From Mesorhizobium sp. 65-26 (lineage in GTDB: Bacteria > Pseudomonadota > Alphaproteobacteria > Rhizobiales > Rhizobiaceae): a stretch of DNA of 63,037 nucleotides. The translations under genes were made by a program, and so were the position numbers. Below, piece by piece: positions 9,388 through 16,731 of the stretch; the first letter of the stretch is position 1; each line of letters opens with the position of its first letter. The notes under the pieces are model-generated. The model saw only the letters and a list, made by a program, of their open reading frames with translations, was not told the origin of the DNA and searched no databases. The stretch covers positions 175,616 to 238,652 of the forward strand of contig MKVL01000039.1 of NCBI GenBank assembly GCA_001899205.1, written 5' to 3'.

Positions 9388-10431
9388 CTATGGAACGATG
9401 ACGCCGCGGCCGGTGAAGCGACGGTTCTTGAAGTCGTCGAGCGCGGTGTTGATGCTGGCGAGATTGTACTCGGTATAATGCATCTTCACCTTGCCGTCGG
9501 CGTTGAGCTCCATCAGTTCGACTAGCTCGGTGAAATTGCCGACCAGGCTGCCGCCGATGTTGATCTCCTCGATGACCAGATGCGCGGTCGGCACGTTGAC
9601 GGCGCCGCCATAGCCAACGACGAACAACTGGCCACCCTTGCGCACCATCTTCCAGCAGATGTTCTCGACGCCGAGCTCACCGACGAAATCGATGACCACA
9701 TGGGCGCCGCCGCCGGTGATCGCCTTGACCTCCTCGACGACATTCGGCCCGCCATCGAGAACGAAGTCGGCGCCGAGGTCCTTGGCCAGCACGCGCGCCG
9801 CCGGCTCACGATCGACGGCGATGATCCGACACCCTGAAATCGCATGAAGCGACTGCAGCGCGATGTGACCGAGCCCGCCAATGCCGAGCAGGACGCAATA
9901 ACTCCCCGGCCGCAGCAGCTTCGCCGCTCGTTTGGCCGCCCGGTAGGCGGTGATGCCGGCGTCGGCCAGCGGCGCCACTTCGATTGGCGTGACATTGGCG
10001 TTCAGCTTGATCAAGGACCGCTCGCTGGTGATGAAATACTCAGCGAAGCCGCCATTCATGCCGAGGCCCGGGAACTGGCCGTTGTCGCAGTACATGTCCT
10101 CGCCGTGGCGGCAGTTGAGGCAGATGCCGCAGGAGCGGAACGGATGGCAGATCACGGCATCGCCACGCTTGACCGACCTCACGCCGCTGCCGACCTCCTC
10201 GACCCAGCCGGCATTTTCGTGCCCCATGATGTAGGGCAAGAGCGTGCCCTCTGGGTCCATCGTCGGCTTCCACACGCCCTCGATGATATGGAGGTCGGTG
10301 CGGCACAGGCCAGCGGCGCCGACGCGCACGATCACCTCATCCGGTGAGGTGATCGTCGGTGCGGCGACATCCTCGATCTTGAGCTTCACGTTCATTTTCG
10401 GATCGTATTCGTACAGTCTCGCAGCTTTCAT
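9388..10431 (-). CDS. NAD-dependent zinc alcohol dehydrogenase
   Basis: A 347-residue medium-chain dehydrogenase. Catalytic-zinc ligands are C43 (CRTD) and H71 with E72 (GHE). The structural-zinc lobe has C101, C104, C107 and C115. The Rossmann motif is GIGGLGHIALQ, followed by an aspartate (IIAVDRE) that indicates NAD rather than NADP. It is the last gene of the monooxygenase operon, 31 nt after the chaperonin gene, with its own AGAGGAC ribosome site. In related clusters this enzyme oxidises the alcohol made by the monooxygenase (for example 2-propanol to acetone). The gene order supports that role here, but the substrate is not proven. Confidence 0.92.
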   Translation of the reverse strand: MKAARLYEYDPKMNVKLKIEDVAAPTITSPDEVIVRVGAAGLCRTDLHIIEGVWKPTMDPEGTLLPYIMGHENAGWVEEVGSGVRSVKRGDAVICHPFRSCGICLNCRHGEDMYCDNGQFPGLGMNGGFAEYFITSERSLIKLNANVTPIEVAPLADAGITAYRAAKRAAKLLRPGSYCVLLGIGGLGHIALQSLHAISGCRIIAVDREPAARVLAKDLGADFVLDGGPNVVEEVKAITGGGAHVVIDFVGELGVENICWKMVRKGGQLFVVGYGGAVNVPTAHLVIEEINIGGSLVGNFTELVELMELNADGKVKMHYTEYNLASINTALDDFKNRRFTGRGVIVP

Positions 10432-10462
10432 CGTCGTGTCCTCTCAGGTCCGGGGAATTGTT

Positions 10463-12094
10463 TCAGGCGCGGCCAAGCTTCTCGGCGCCGCCGCCGAGCG
10501 CGGGCCCGGCGGTCGGGTCCTCGTCCTCGGCAAGATCGCCGATCAATGTCTCTGTGGTCAGGATCAGCGTCGCCACGGAGGCCGCATTGGCGAGCGCCGT
10601 GTAGGTGACGCGGACAGGATCGATGATCCCGGCTTCGAACATGTTCTGGTAGCTGCCGGCGGATGCGTTGTAGCCGTAGCCGCCATTGATGCGCGTCACC
10701 TCGGCCACGACGGCTTCGGGATCGGCGCCGGCGTTGACGGCGATGCGCCAAAGCGGCCGCGTCAGCACGGAGCGCACCAGGCGCACGCCTTCGGCGATGT
10801 CGCCATCGACACTGGCCGCCACCTTGTCGAGCCGCGGCGCGATCTGGGCAAGCGCGGAACCACCGCCGGCGACCACGCCCTCCTCGGAAGCCGCACGCAC
10901 CGCATTCAGCGAATCCTCGATCAGCTGGATGGTCCGCTTCTGCTCGACCGGCGTGACGCCGCCGGCATAGAGGATCGCGGTGCCGCCGGAGAGTTTGGCC
11001 AGCCGCTCGCGCAGCTTGTCCTGCTCGATGTTCGGTGGGGCGGCCTCATATTGTCGCTGCACCTGCGCGCGCCGCGAGGCGATCGCGTCATGATCGCCGC
11101 CACCGCGGATGATCGAAGTGTAGGAAGAGCTGGTCTTCACCCGGTCGGCGGTCCCGAGATCATCGACCGTGATATCCTCCAGCCGGCCGCCGAGATCCCG
11201 GGCGATCACCCTGCCGCCGGTGATGATCGCCAGATCCTCCATCATCGCCTTGCGCCAATGGCCGTATTCCGGCGGATGGACGACGAGGTATTTGCCTGGC
11301 CCCTGCTTTCCGAGCAGCGTCACCACGACTTCCGGAGACACTTCCTCGGACACGATCAGCAGCGGCCGGCCGGCCTCGTCGGCGATGCGACGCGCGGCCT
11401 CGAGTGCTTTCGGCTCCTTGATCTTGAGATCGGTCATCAGGATGAAAGGCCGCTCGAGCACGGCCTCCATCTTTTCCTGATCCGTGACCATGTGATGCGA
11501 GAGGTAGCCTCTGTCGAAGGACATGCCTTCGACGACGTCGAGCGTGGTGTCCGTGGTCACGCTGAAATCAGTGGTGATGACGCCATCGGCGCCGACGCGC
11601 TGATGCGCTTCCGCCACCAGCGCGCCGAGCTTGGCGTCGGTCGCGGCGATATTGGCGACAGAGGCGAGGATGCCGTTGCCCTTGGCAGGCTTGGCAGAAG
11701 CCTTGAGAGCATCCACAACCGCCGTTACGGCGAGCTCTATGCCCTTGCACAGATCGACTGATTTCGCGCCGCGCTCGTTCGCCTCGATGCCGCCCTGGAT
11801 CAGCGCGTTGGCGAGCACGATGGCGGTCGTCGTGCCGTCGCCGGCAACCTCATTGGTCTGCATCGAGACTTCGCGTACGACCTGGGCGCCCATGTTTTCG
11901 AAGCGATCGTGGAGCTCGATCTCGGAGGCGATGCTGACACCGTCACGGGTCACCATCGGCGTGCCGATCGGCCGGTCAATCATGGCGTTCATGCCTTTGG
12001 GACCGAGCGTAGGCTCGACGGCCGCGGCGAGCCGAAAGACACCACGGGCCAGCGCACGGCGGGCCTCGGAATTGTGAAGCATAATTTTGGGCAT
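10463..12094 (-). CDS. Dedicated GroEL-like chaperonin of the monooxygenase operon
   Basis: A 543-residue type I chaperonin. Conserved ATPase sequences are present (TLGPKGMNAMID, AGDGTTTAIVLA, EGVVAGGGSALAQI). It differs from housekeeping GroEL: the C-terminus ends LGGGAEKLGRA rather than in a Gly-Gly-Met tail, and no groES gene is adjacent. It has a strong AAGGAGGAG ribosome site and lies 75 nt after the DUF59 gene. In the mycobacterial mim system the equivalent chaperonin (MimG) is needed to fold the hydroxylase large subunit, so the same client role is likely here. It probably borrows GroES from elsewhere in the genome. Confidence 0.9.
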   Translation of the reverse strand: MPKIMLHNSEARRALARGVFRLAAAVEPTLGPKGMNAMIDRPIGTPMVTRDGVSIASEIELHDRFENMGAQVVREVSMQTNEVAGDGTTTAIVLANALIQGGIEANERGAKSVDLCKGIELAVTAVVDALKASAKPAKGNGILASVANIAATDAKLGALVAEAHQRVGADGVITTDFSVTTDTTLDVVEGMSFDRGYLSHHMVTDQEKMEAVLERPFILMTDLKIKEPKALEAARRIADEAGRPLLIVSEEVSPEVVVTLLGKQGPGKYLVVHPPEYGHWRKAMMEDLAIITGGRVIARDLGGRLEDITVDDLGTADRVKTSSSYTSIIRGGGDHDAIASRRAQVQRQYEAAPPNIEQDKLRERLAKLSGGTAILYAGGVTPVEQKRTIQLIEDSLNAVRAASEEGVVAGGGSALAQIAPRLDKVAASVDGDIAEGVRLVRSVLTRPLWRIAVNAGADPEAVVAEVTRINGGYGYNASAGSYQNMFEAGIIDPVRVTYTALANAASVATLILTTETLIGDLAEDEDPTAGPALGGGAEKLGRA

Positions 12095-12169
12095 GACTCC
12101 TCCTTCCGCCTTACGGGCGGGTTGTTGGTTAGGGGCCTCGTGCGAGGGAGGCCGTTGTTTCGGTTCTGC

Positions 12170-12967
12170 TCAGGTGGCCGGCGCGTTTCGCTCCGGCACG
12201 CGATCCATGATGAAGTCGACCAGCGTCGGCTCCCCGTCGATCACGTCCAGCTCCTTGTATCTTGCCTGCTTGAGCCCACGGCAAAGCGCGCCGTTGAACT
12301 CCATGTTGATGCGCACGGCACGCAGTTCGGCGAGATAAGCATCGAGGGCCTCGGACGGAATTTGCCGCCCCTCCCAGGTGACGAAGACCGCGTCGCCTTG
12401 TTTTCGCGCCGGAAAGCGCTCGACCAACGCCGCCCGGTATCTTGCCTTCCGGCTTGCCGCGTCGCCGGACCCGAGCCGGGCAACATCATATGCGGCAAGG
12501 TCCATGCCGAGGATCTCGCGATCCGTCAGCCGCTGCTTTCTCAGGGCGAGCAATACGGCTTCCTGACGCCGCTTGAAGGCCTTCATGTTGAAGGTTTCGC
12601 GCAGCGCGCCGATATCCTCATCGCCGGCGAGCCCGGCGAATATGTCGCCGAACGTCTTGCCGTCCTCGATGCCGCGATTGACCTCTTCGGCGAACATGTG
12701 GTCGTGCAGCCTGACACGATAGGCGGGCGACCAGGAGAGCTGGTCGAGCGCCTTGCGCACGCCGTCGAGCATGAGGAAGGCGAAGTTGGGCGAGCACCAG
12801 TAGGTCGGCAGGCGGAAGTCGACCTCCACGCTGCCGTCGCCCCTGATCTCGGCCTGCTCGACGAAGCCCATTTCGGTGATCGGCTCGTCGAGCTCCGGGT
12901 CGTTGACTTCGCCGAGACGCCGCCAGAGTTCCTTCTCGCGGCTGCCGGAAACACTAGCGGTTGCCAT
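12170..12967 (-). CDS. DUF59/MIP18-type protein of the monooxygenase operon
   Basis: A 265-residue protein with an N-terminal MIP18 (DUF59) domain: VNDPELDEPITEMGFV at residues 21-36 and the conserved cysteine C58 in YWCSPNFAF. The remaining ~160 residues are helical and charged, with no motif I can name. DUF59 proteins help in iron-sulfur or metal-centre assembly, so a role in maturing the di-iron centre or the reductase 2Fe-2S cluster is plausible. The gene begins 5 nt after the amidohydrolase stop, with its ribosome site inside the preceding gene, so translation is probably coupled. The same gene occurs at this position in actinobacterial prm clusters. Confidence 0.85.
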   Translation of the reverse strand: MATASVSGSREKELWRRLGEVNDPELDEPITEMGFVEQAEIRGDGSVEVDFRLPTYWCSPNFAFLMLDGVRKALDQLSWSPAYRVRLHDHMFAEEVNRGIEDGKTFGDIFAGLAGDEDIGALRETFNMKAFKRRQEAVLLALRKQRLTDREILGMDLAAYDVARLGSGDAASRKARYRAALVERFPARKQGDAVFVTWEGRQIPSEALDAYLAELRAVRINMEFNGALCRGLKQARYKELDVIDGEPTLVDFIMDRVPERNAPAT

Positions 12968-12972
12968 GGCCC

Positions 12973-13995
12973 CTACTCCGCAGCGATGCTGAAGGGCGAT
13001 TTTGCGAGCGCCTTCTTCTTCGCTTCGACGTCGATGTTGTAGAGGCGCGCGGCGTTCAGGCCGAGAATCTTCTCCTTGATCTCATCGGTCAGTTGCACAC
13101 CGCGTTCCGCGGCAATGTCCTGCGGGATCTGGTAGGCCCAGAACTTCTCGACCAGCCAGCGGGGCGTCCAGATCGCGTAGTCGGAGCCGAACAGGATCTT
13201 CTCCGGCCCGAGCCAGAACAGCAATTCACCGATGACCTCGCCGAAGTAGCGCGGGCGCGAGTGGATGAAGGGCAGTGCCACCGCCAGGCCGCCATAAACA
13301 TTGGTTTCCTGCGTCGCGATCCAGCAGAAATCGTCGAGGCGCGGCAGGCCGCAGTGCTCGATGATCCAGTTGAGACCCTGGAAATCCGTGGCGGCATGGT
13401 CGACGTCATGCACGTCGAAGGCATCCTTGCTCAGCGGGATGATCGTGGGGCCCTTATGGACGTGGATGTTCTTGATGCCGAGCTTCTCGCACAGCTCGAA
13501 GCATTTGTAGGCATCGGGATCGGTGAGCTTCCAGCCCTTGGAAGCTCCGTTCCATTCGGCCGTGTACATCTTCACGCCCTTGACGTCGTAGGTCTCCTTG
13601 AGGAAGTGGATGTACTCAAGCGCCTTCTCGCCATCGCGCGGATCGAAGGCGCCGTTGACGATGAAACGCTCGGGATAGCGCTTGGCGACCTCGGCATTGC
13701 GCTCGATCGTGTTGAAGCCGTTCTTGTAGAAATCCTTCAGATAGGTCGACTGGACGATCGCCACGTCGTCCGGACCGTCGATGAACAGGTCGCGGTAGAG
13801 ATCGTCGGCGCTGTATTTTTCGAACTTGCCCTTCTCCCAGAGCTGCTCCTTCGGGCTCAGGCCCGTGTGATAGGCATAGAAGCAGTCGATGAACTGCTTG
13901 CCGTGGATGTTCTTCTGGTTTTCCGGGCTGCCGTCCCAGAAATGGGTGTGGCCGTCCACCACGAAGATGTCCTTGCCTTCAGGTGTCCTGTACAT
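12973..13995 (-). CDS. Amidohydrolase-2 family metal-dependent hydrolase
   Basis: A 340-residue TIM-barrel hydrolase. The metal-binding HxH motif is H16/H18 (VDGHTHFWDG), further barrel histidines are in NIHVHKG, and the C-terminal acidic ligand is in FGSDYAIWTP. The start at 13995 follows GGAGGCAAGAC. It is the fifth gene of the monooxygenase operon. A protein of this family is a regular but functionally unassigned member of prm/mim clusters; it may hydrolyse or decarboxylate a downstream product or assist assembly. The sequence does not distinguish these. Confidence 0.87.
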   Translation of the reverse strand: MYRTPEGKDIFVVDGHTHFWDGSPENQKNIHGKQFIDCFYAYHTGLSPKEQLWEKGKFEKYSADDLYRDLFIDGPDDVAIVQSTYLKDFYKNGFNTIERNAEVAKRYPERFIVNGAFDPRDGEKALEYIHFLKETYDVKGVKMYTAEWNGASKGWKLTDPDAYKCFELCEKLGIKNIHVHKGPTIIPLSKDAFDVHDVDHAATDFQGLNWIIEHCGLPRLDDFCWIATQETNVYGGLAVALPFIHSRPRYFGEVIGELLFWLGPEKILFGSDYAIWTPRWLVEKFWAYQIPQDIAAERGVQLTDEIKEKILGLNAARLYNIDVEAKKKALAKSPFSIAAE

Positions 13996-14036
13996 GTCTT
14001 GCCTCCGCAGTCGTCATGTTGATGGTGTTCACGGGG

Positions 14037-14063
14037 CCGGCGCGCCGCCGGGCAGCGCGCCGG
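14037..14063 (-). promoter_or_regulatory. Intercistronic hairpin between coupling protein and amidohydrolase genes
   Basis: Inverted repeat CCGGCGCGC / GCGCGCCGG with a 9-nt loop in the 75-nt gap. There is no U-tract, so it is not a classical terminator. It may block 3'-to-5' decay or mark a processing site. Confidence 0.5.
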
Positions 14064-14070
14064 GGCTTGC

Positions 14071-14439
14071 TCAGATGTATTCGAAGACCTCGTCCATGTT
14101 CCCGAACAGGATCACGGTGTTGTCGTCGATGCGCACCATGCGGCCGTAGTGGGTGGAGGTGTTGACCTCGAAGATCTCGGCGGTCATGTCGCGGCCGAGA
14201 TATTCGCTGATCTCGTCCATCTTGAAGATCAGCTTGCCGTCGCCGTCGATGCGGATCATGGCCGGCTGATAGGTGACGATGACCCCGGGCTTCTTGCCCA
14301 TGAATTCGGCGATGGCGCGGGCCTCGACCGAGTCGTTCATGGTGACGCCGCACTGGTGCGAGATCGTCTGTTCGAAGGTGATGTCCTTCATCGACTTGAA
14401 GATGTTGGACTGCGAGGCGTCGCGTGCTGCTACTGACAT
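14071..14439 (-). CDS. prmD: Di-iron monooxygenase coupling (regulatory) protein
   Basis: A 122-residue MmoB/DmpM-type effector protein. It has no cofactor motifs. Conserved features of the family are visible: the ...CGVTMNDSVEARAIAEFM... start of the core and the beta-rich ILFGNMDEVFEYI end. Such proteins bind the hydroxylase and couple electron transfer from the reductase to oxygen activation and substrate entry. The gene starts 17 nt after the small-subunit gene with a GGGGAGAGAA ribosome site, and it is the fourth gene of the operon, as in prmABCD and mimABCD. Confidence 0.9.
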   Translation of the reverse strand: MSVAARDASQSNIFKSMKDITFEQTISHQCGVTMNDSVEARAIAEFMGKKPGVIVTYQPAMIRIDGDGKLIFKMDEISEYLGRDMTAEIFEVNTSTHYGRMVRIDDNTVILFGNMDEVFEYI

Positions 14440-14456
14440 GATCTTCTCTCCCCTGT

Positions 14457-15515
14457 TCAGCGCTTGAGGCCGAGTTCGCCGAGAATGCGGCCGATCCGTT
14501 CCTCGGATTGGGCGCGGACATCGGTGAAGGCGACCGGCTTGGAATGCGGCATCGACCAGATCGGCTGGAGGCCAGTGGCCGCCTTGTCGGCGAGCGCGCC
14601 GTGCTTGTTCACCCAGCCCTGGAACAGCTTCTTGTTGGCCGCCCCGAACTTCTCGTCATGGGCGAGCAGGTAGATCAGGTCGATGGTGTTGGCGAGGTTG
14701 CGCTCGTAGTCGGCTTCGGCCGCCGAAATCACAGGCGGCGTGATGAAATCGTGGTTGGCCGCCGCCGCTTGCATGAGGAAGCCGGAGCGGAACAATTCGC
14801 CGACCAGCGGCTCGAACACGATGTTGATGGCGAAATACTGCTCGAGATAGTCGGCCGTGCCCATGATGGTCTCGACCGCCTCGCGAGTGCCCTGCCACAC
14901 GCCGTCCTCGAGCCAGTGCTTCTTGCCGAGCTCGTCGTCCCAGCCGGCGATGTCCATGCCGATCTCGGCGAGGTAGAGCGTGATGTCCTGGGCGAGCCGA
15001 AGCTTGTAGGAGGAGTTGGTCAGCGTGGCATTGTTGATCATCTGCGTGTAGCCGTAGCGCTGCGCCTGCATGAGCGACGTGCCCAGGCCGAATTCGGCGT
15101 GCTTCCATGCTCCCAGATGCGCTTGCAGGAGCTTGGCCCAGACCTTGTCGAAGGTCTTCGGAGCACCGGCTCGGCGCGCATTGGTGATGACGCTCTGCAC
15201 CATCGTCTCGATCTTCGACTGGCGCTGGTAGTGCGTGCGTTCCCATTCCTGGTCGGGAGCCCTGAACGCGTGCCAGTTGGAGCTTTTGGCAGCCGTATTG
15301 TCCTTGACGTAGGCGCCGTTGCCGTTCGAGAAGTTGATGATCCAGTCCTGGATTAGATAGCGCTCGGGGTCGGGTTGCACGTCGACCGTGACGTCTTCGT
15401 AGTGGGTTGCGCGCTGACCTTTCGGATCGAAGTACCGATATTTGCGGCTGTCCGAATCGGCGAAGATCGCGGCGCCCGCGGCTCCCGATCCTACTGAACT
15501 CGACGTTGCTACCAT
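14457..15515 (-). CDS. prmC: Di-iron monooxygenase hydroxylase small (beta) subunit
   Basis: A 352-residue ferritin-fold subunit that pairs with the large subunit to form the hydroxylase but carries no iron ligands of its own. The sequence is strongly helical and matches the beta-subunit family in the blocks YLIQDWIINFSNGNGAY, FGLGTSLMQAQRYGY and GWDDELGKKHWLEDGVWQG. The ATG at 15515 has a GGGAG ribosome site eight bases upstream. Position three in the operon (large subunit, reductase, small subunit, coupling protein) is the order of the propane/acetone monooxygenase group, which separates it from methane and toluene monooxygenase operons. Confidence 0.92.
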   Translation of the reverse strand: MVATSSSVGSGAAGAAIFADSDSRKYRYFDPKGQRATHYEDVTVDVQPDPERYLIQDWIINFSNGNGAYVKDNTAAKSSNWHAFRAPDQEWERTHYQRQSKIETMVQSVITNARRAGAPKTFDKVWAKLLQAHLGAWKHAEFGLGTSLMQAQRYGYTQMINNATLTNSSYKLRLAQDITLYLAEIGMDIAGWDDELGKKHWLEDGVWQGTREAVETIMGTADYLEQYFAINIVFEPLVGELFRSGFLMQAAAANHDFITPPVISAAEADYERNLANTIDLIYLLAHDEKFGAANKKLFQGWVNKHGALADKAATGLQPIWSMPHSKPVAFTDVRAQSEERIGRILGELGLKR

Positions 15516-15568
15516 TGTCTTCACTCCCTTTGTTGCAGTTGCTCTAAAGTCGTCGGCTCCGGCCCGCC

Positions 15569-16627
15569 TCAATGGGCCGGGGCGGCGTTGGACGATGTGG
15601 TGAACCGGTCGAAGAAGATCCGTTCGGTCTCGAAGCCGTTCATGAACAGAACCGGCTGCAGCGCGTCGATCATGGGCGGCGGACCGCAGGCGTAGACGTC
15701 GCCCTGTCCGTCGATCGCGAGTTGCTTGAGCTTGGCGTCGACGCTCTGGTGCACGAAGCCGCGCTCGCCATCCCAGGCCTCGCCATTGACGTGCGAGAGA
15801 ACGGGAATGAAGTTCAGCTCCGGGTGACGGCCGGCAAGCTCGGCGATCCTGTCGAGATAGAACAGGTCGCCAGGCGTCCGCGCGCCGTAGAAGAAATAGA
15901 CGTCGCGCTTCTCGCCGCTCTTCAGATGATCGTTGAGGATCGACCATACCGGCGACATGCCGGAGCCCGCGCCGACCAGGATCAGGGGACCTTGCCGTTC
16001 TTCCCGCCGAAAGCAGGTGCCATAGGGTCCGGCGACGGTGACCTCGGCTCCGACGCGGATGCCTCCGGAATCGAGCTCTCCGGAGAACTTTCCTTCGGGG
16101 TATTTCTTGATGATGAAGGAGAGCTTTTGGGTTTCGTCCGGCGTATTTGCCATGGAGAACGAGCGCGTAATCGTCTCCCCTTTTTGCGTGGTGACCGTGA
16201 TGTCGACATATTGGCCAGCCCAGAATTTTATCGGCGAGGCGAGCTCGATCTCGATGCCGCGGATGTCGTGGGTGAGATGCTCGAACTTCGAGATCCGCCC
16301 CTTGAACGTCTTCACCGCGATTGATTTCGCCAGAACCTCCTCGTCGTAGTTGAGGAGCTCGACCTGCATGTCGGAATAGGCGATGGACCGGCACAACAGG
16401 ACGTGACCGCTCTCCTTCTCCATGTCGTTGAGCGCGAAGGTCGAGTATTTGAGCATGTCGACTTCGCCTTCGAGCAGCACGCATTTGCAGGCCGAGCACT
16501 GCCCTTCCTTGCAGCCATGCGGCAGCGCGATGCCCTGTCGGAATGCCGCGTTCAGGACCGTTTCGCCGTTTTCGACCTCGAACTCGACGCCGACCGGCTC
16601 CAGGCGCACCGTGTGAGCACCAGTCAT
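15569..16627 (-). CDS. prmB: Di-iron monooxygenase NADH reductase subunit
   Basis: A 352-residue flavo-iron-sulfur reductase passing electrons from NADH to the hydroxylase. The N-terminal plant-type 2Fe-2S domain has C39, C44, C47 and C79 (CKEGQCSACKC ... LLCRS). The FAD domain has the RSFSMANTP flavin motif, and the NAD domain has GAGSGMSPVWSI and YACGPPPMID. The start at 16627 is supported by GGGAGGTTATCG. It follows the large-subunit gene after 104 nt that include a perfect hairpin and precedes the small subunit by 53 nt. Confidence 0.95.
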   Translation of the reverse strand: MTGAHTVRLEPVGVEFEVENGETVLNAAFRQGIALPHGCKEGQCSACKCVLLEGEVDMLKYSTFALNDMEKESGHVLLCRSIAYSDMQVELLNYDEEVLAKSIAVKTFKGRISKFEHLTHDIRGIEIELASPIKFWAGQYVDITVTTQKGETITRSFSMANTPDETQKLSFIIKKYPEGKFSGELDSGGIRVGAEVTVAGPYGTCFRREERQGPLILVGAGSGMSPVWSILNDHLKSGEKRDVYFFYGARTPGDLFYLDRIAELAGRHPELNFIPVLSHVNGEAWDGERGFVHQSVDAKLKQLAIDGQGDVYACGPPPMIDALQPVLFMNGFETERIFFDRFTTSSNAAPAH

Positions 16628-16696
16628 CGATAACCTCCCAATTCCTCTCCGTGTCCCGCCCTGCCGGGCGGGAAGTGGCCTTGCTTTGGAATGTCG

Positions 16697-16720
16697 CGGG
16701 GGTCGGAGATCCGACCCCCG
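16697..16720 (-). promoter_or_regulatory. Perfect intercistronic hairpin between prmA and prmB
   Basis: Ten-base perfect stem CGGGGGTCGG / CCGACCCCCG with the four-base loop AGAT, 11 nt after the prmA stop. No U-run follows on the minus strand, so it is more likely an mRNA-stabilising or processing structure that raises prmA message over the downstream genes than a terminator. Confidence 0.65.
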
Positions 16721-16731
16721 CGCACGGATGG

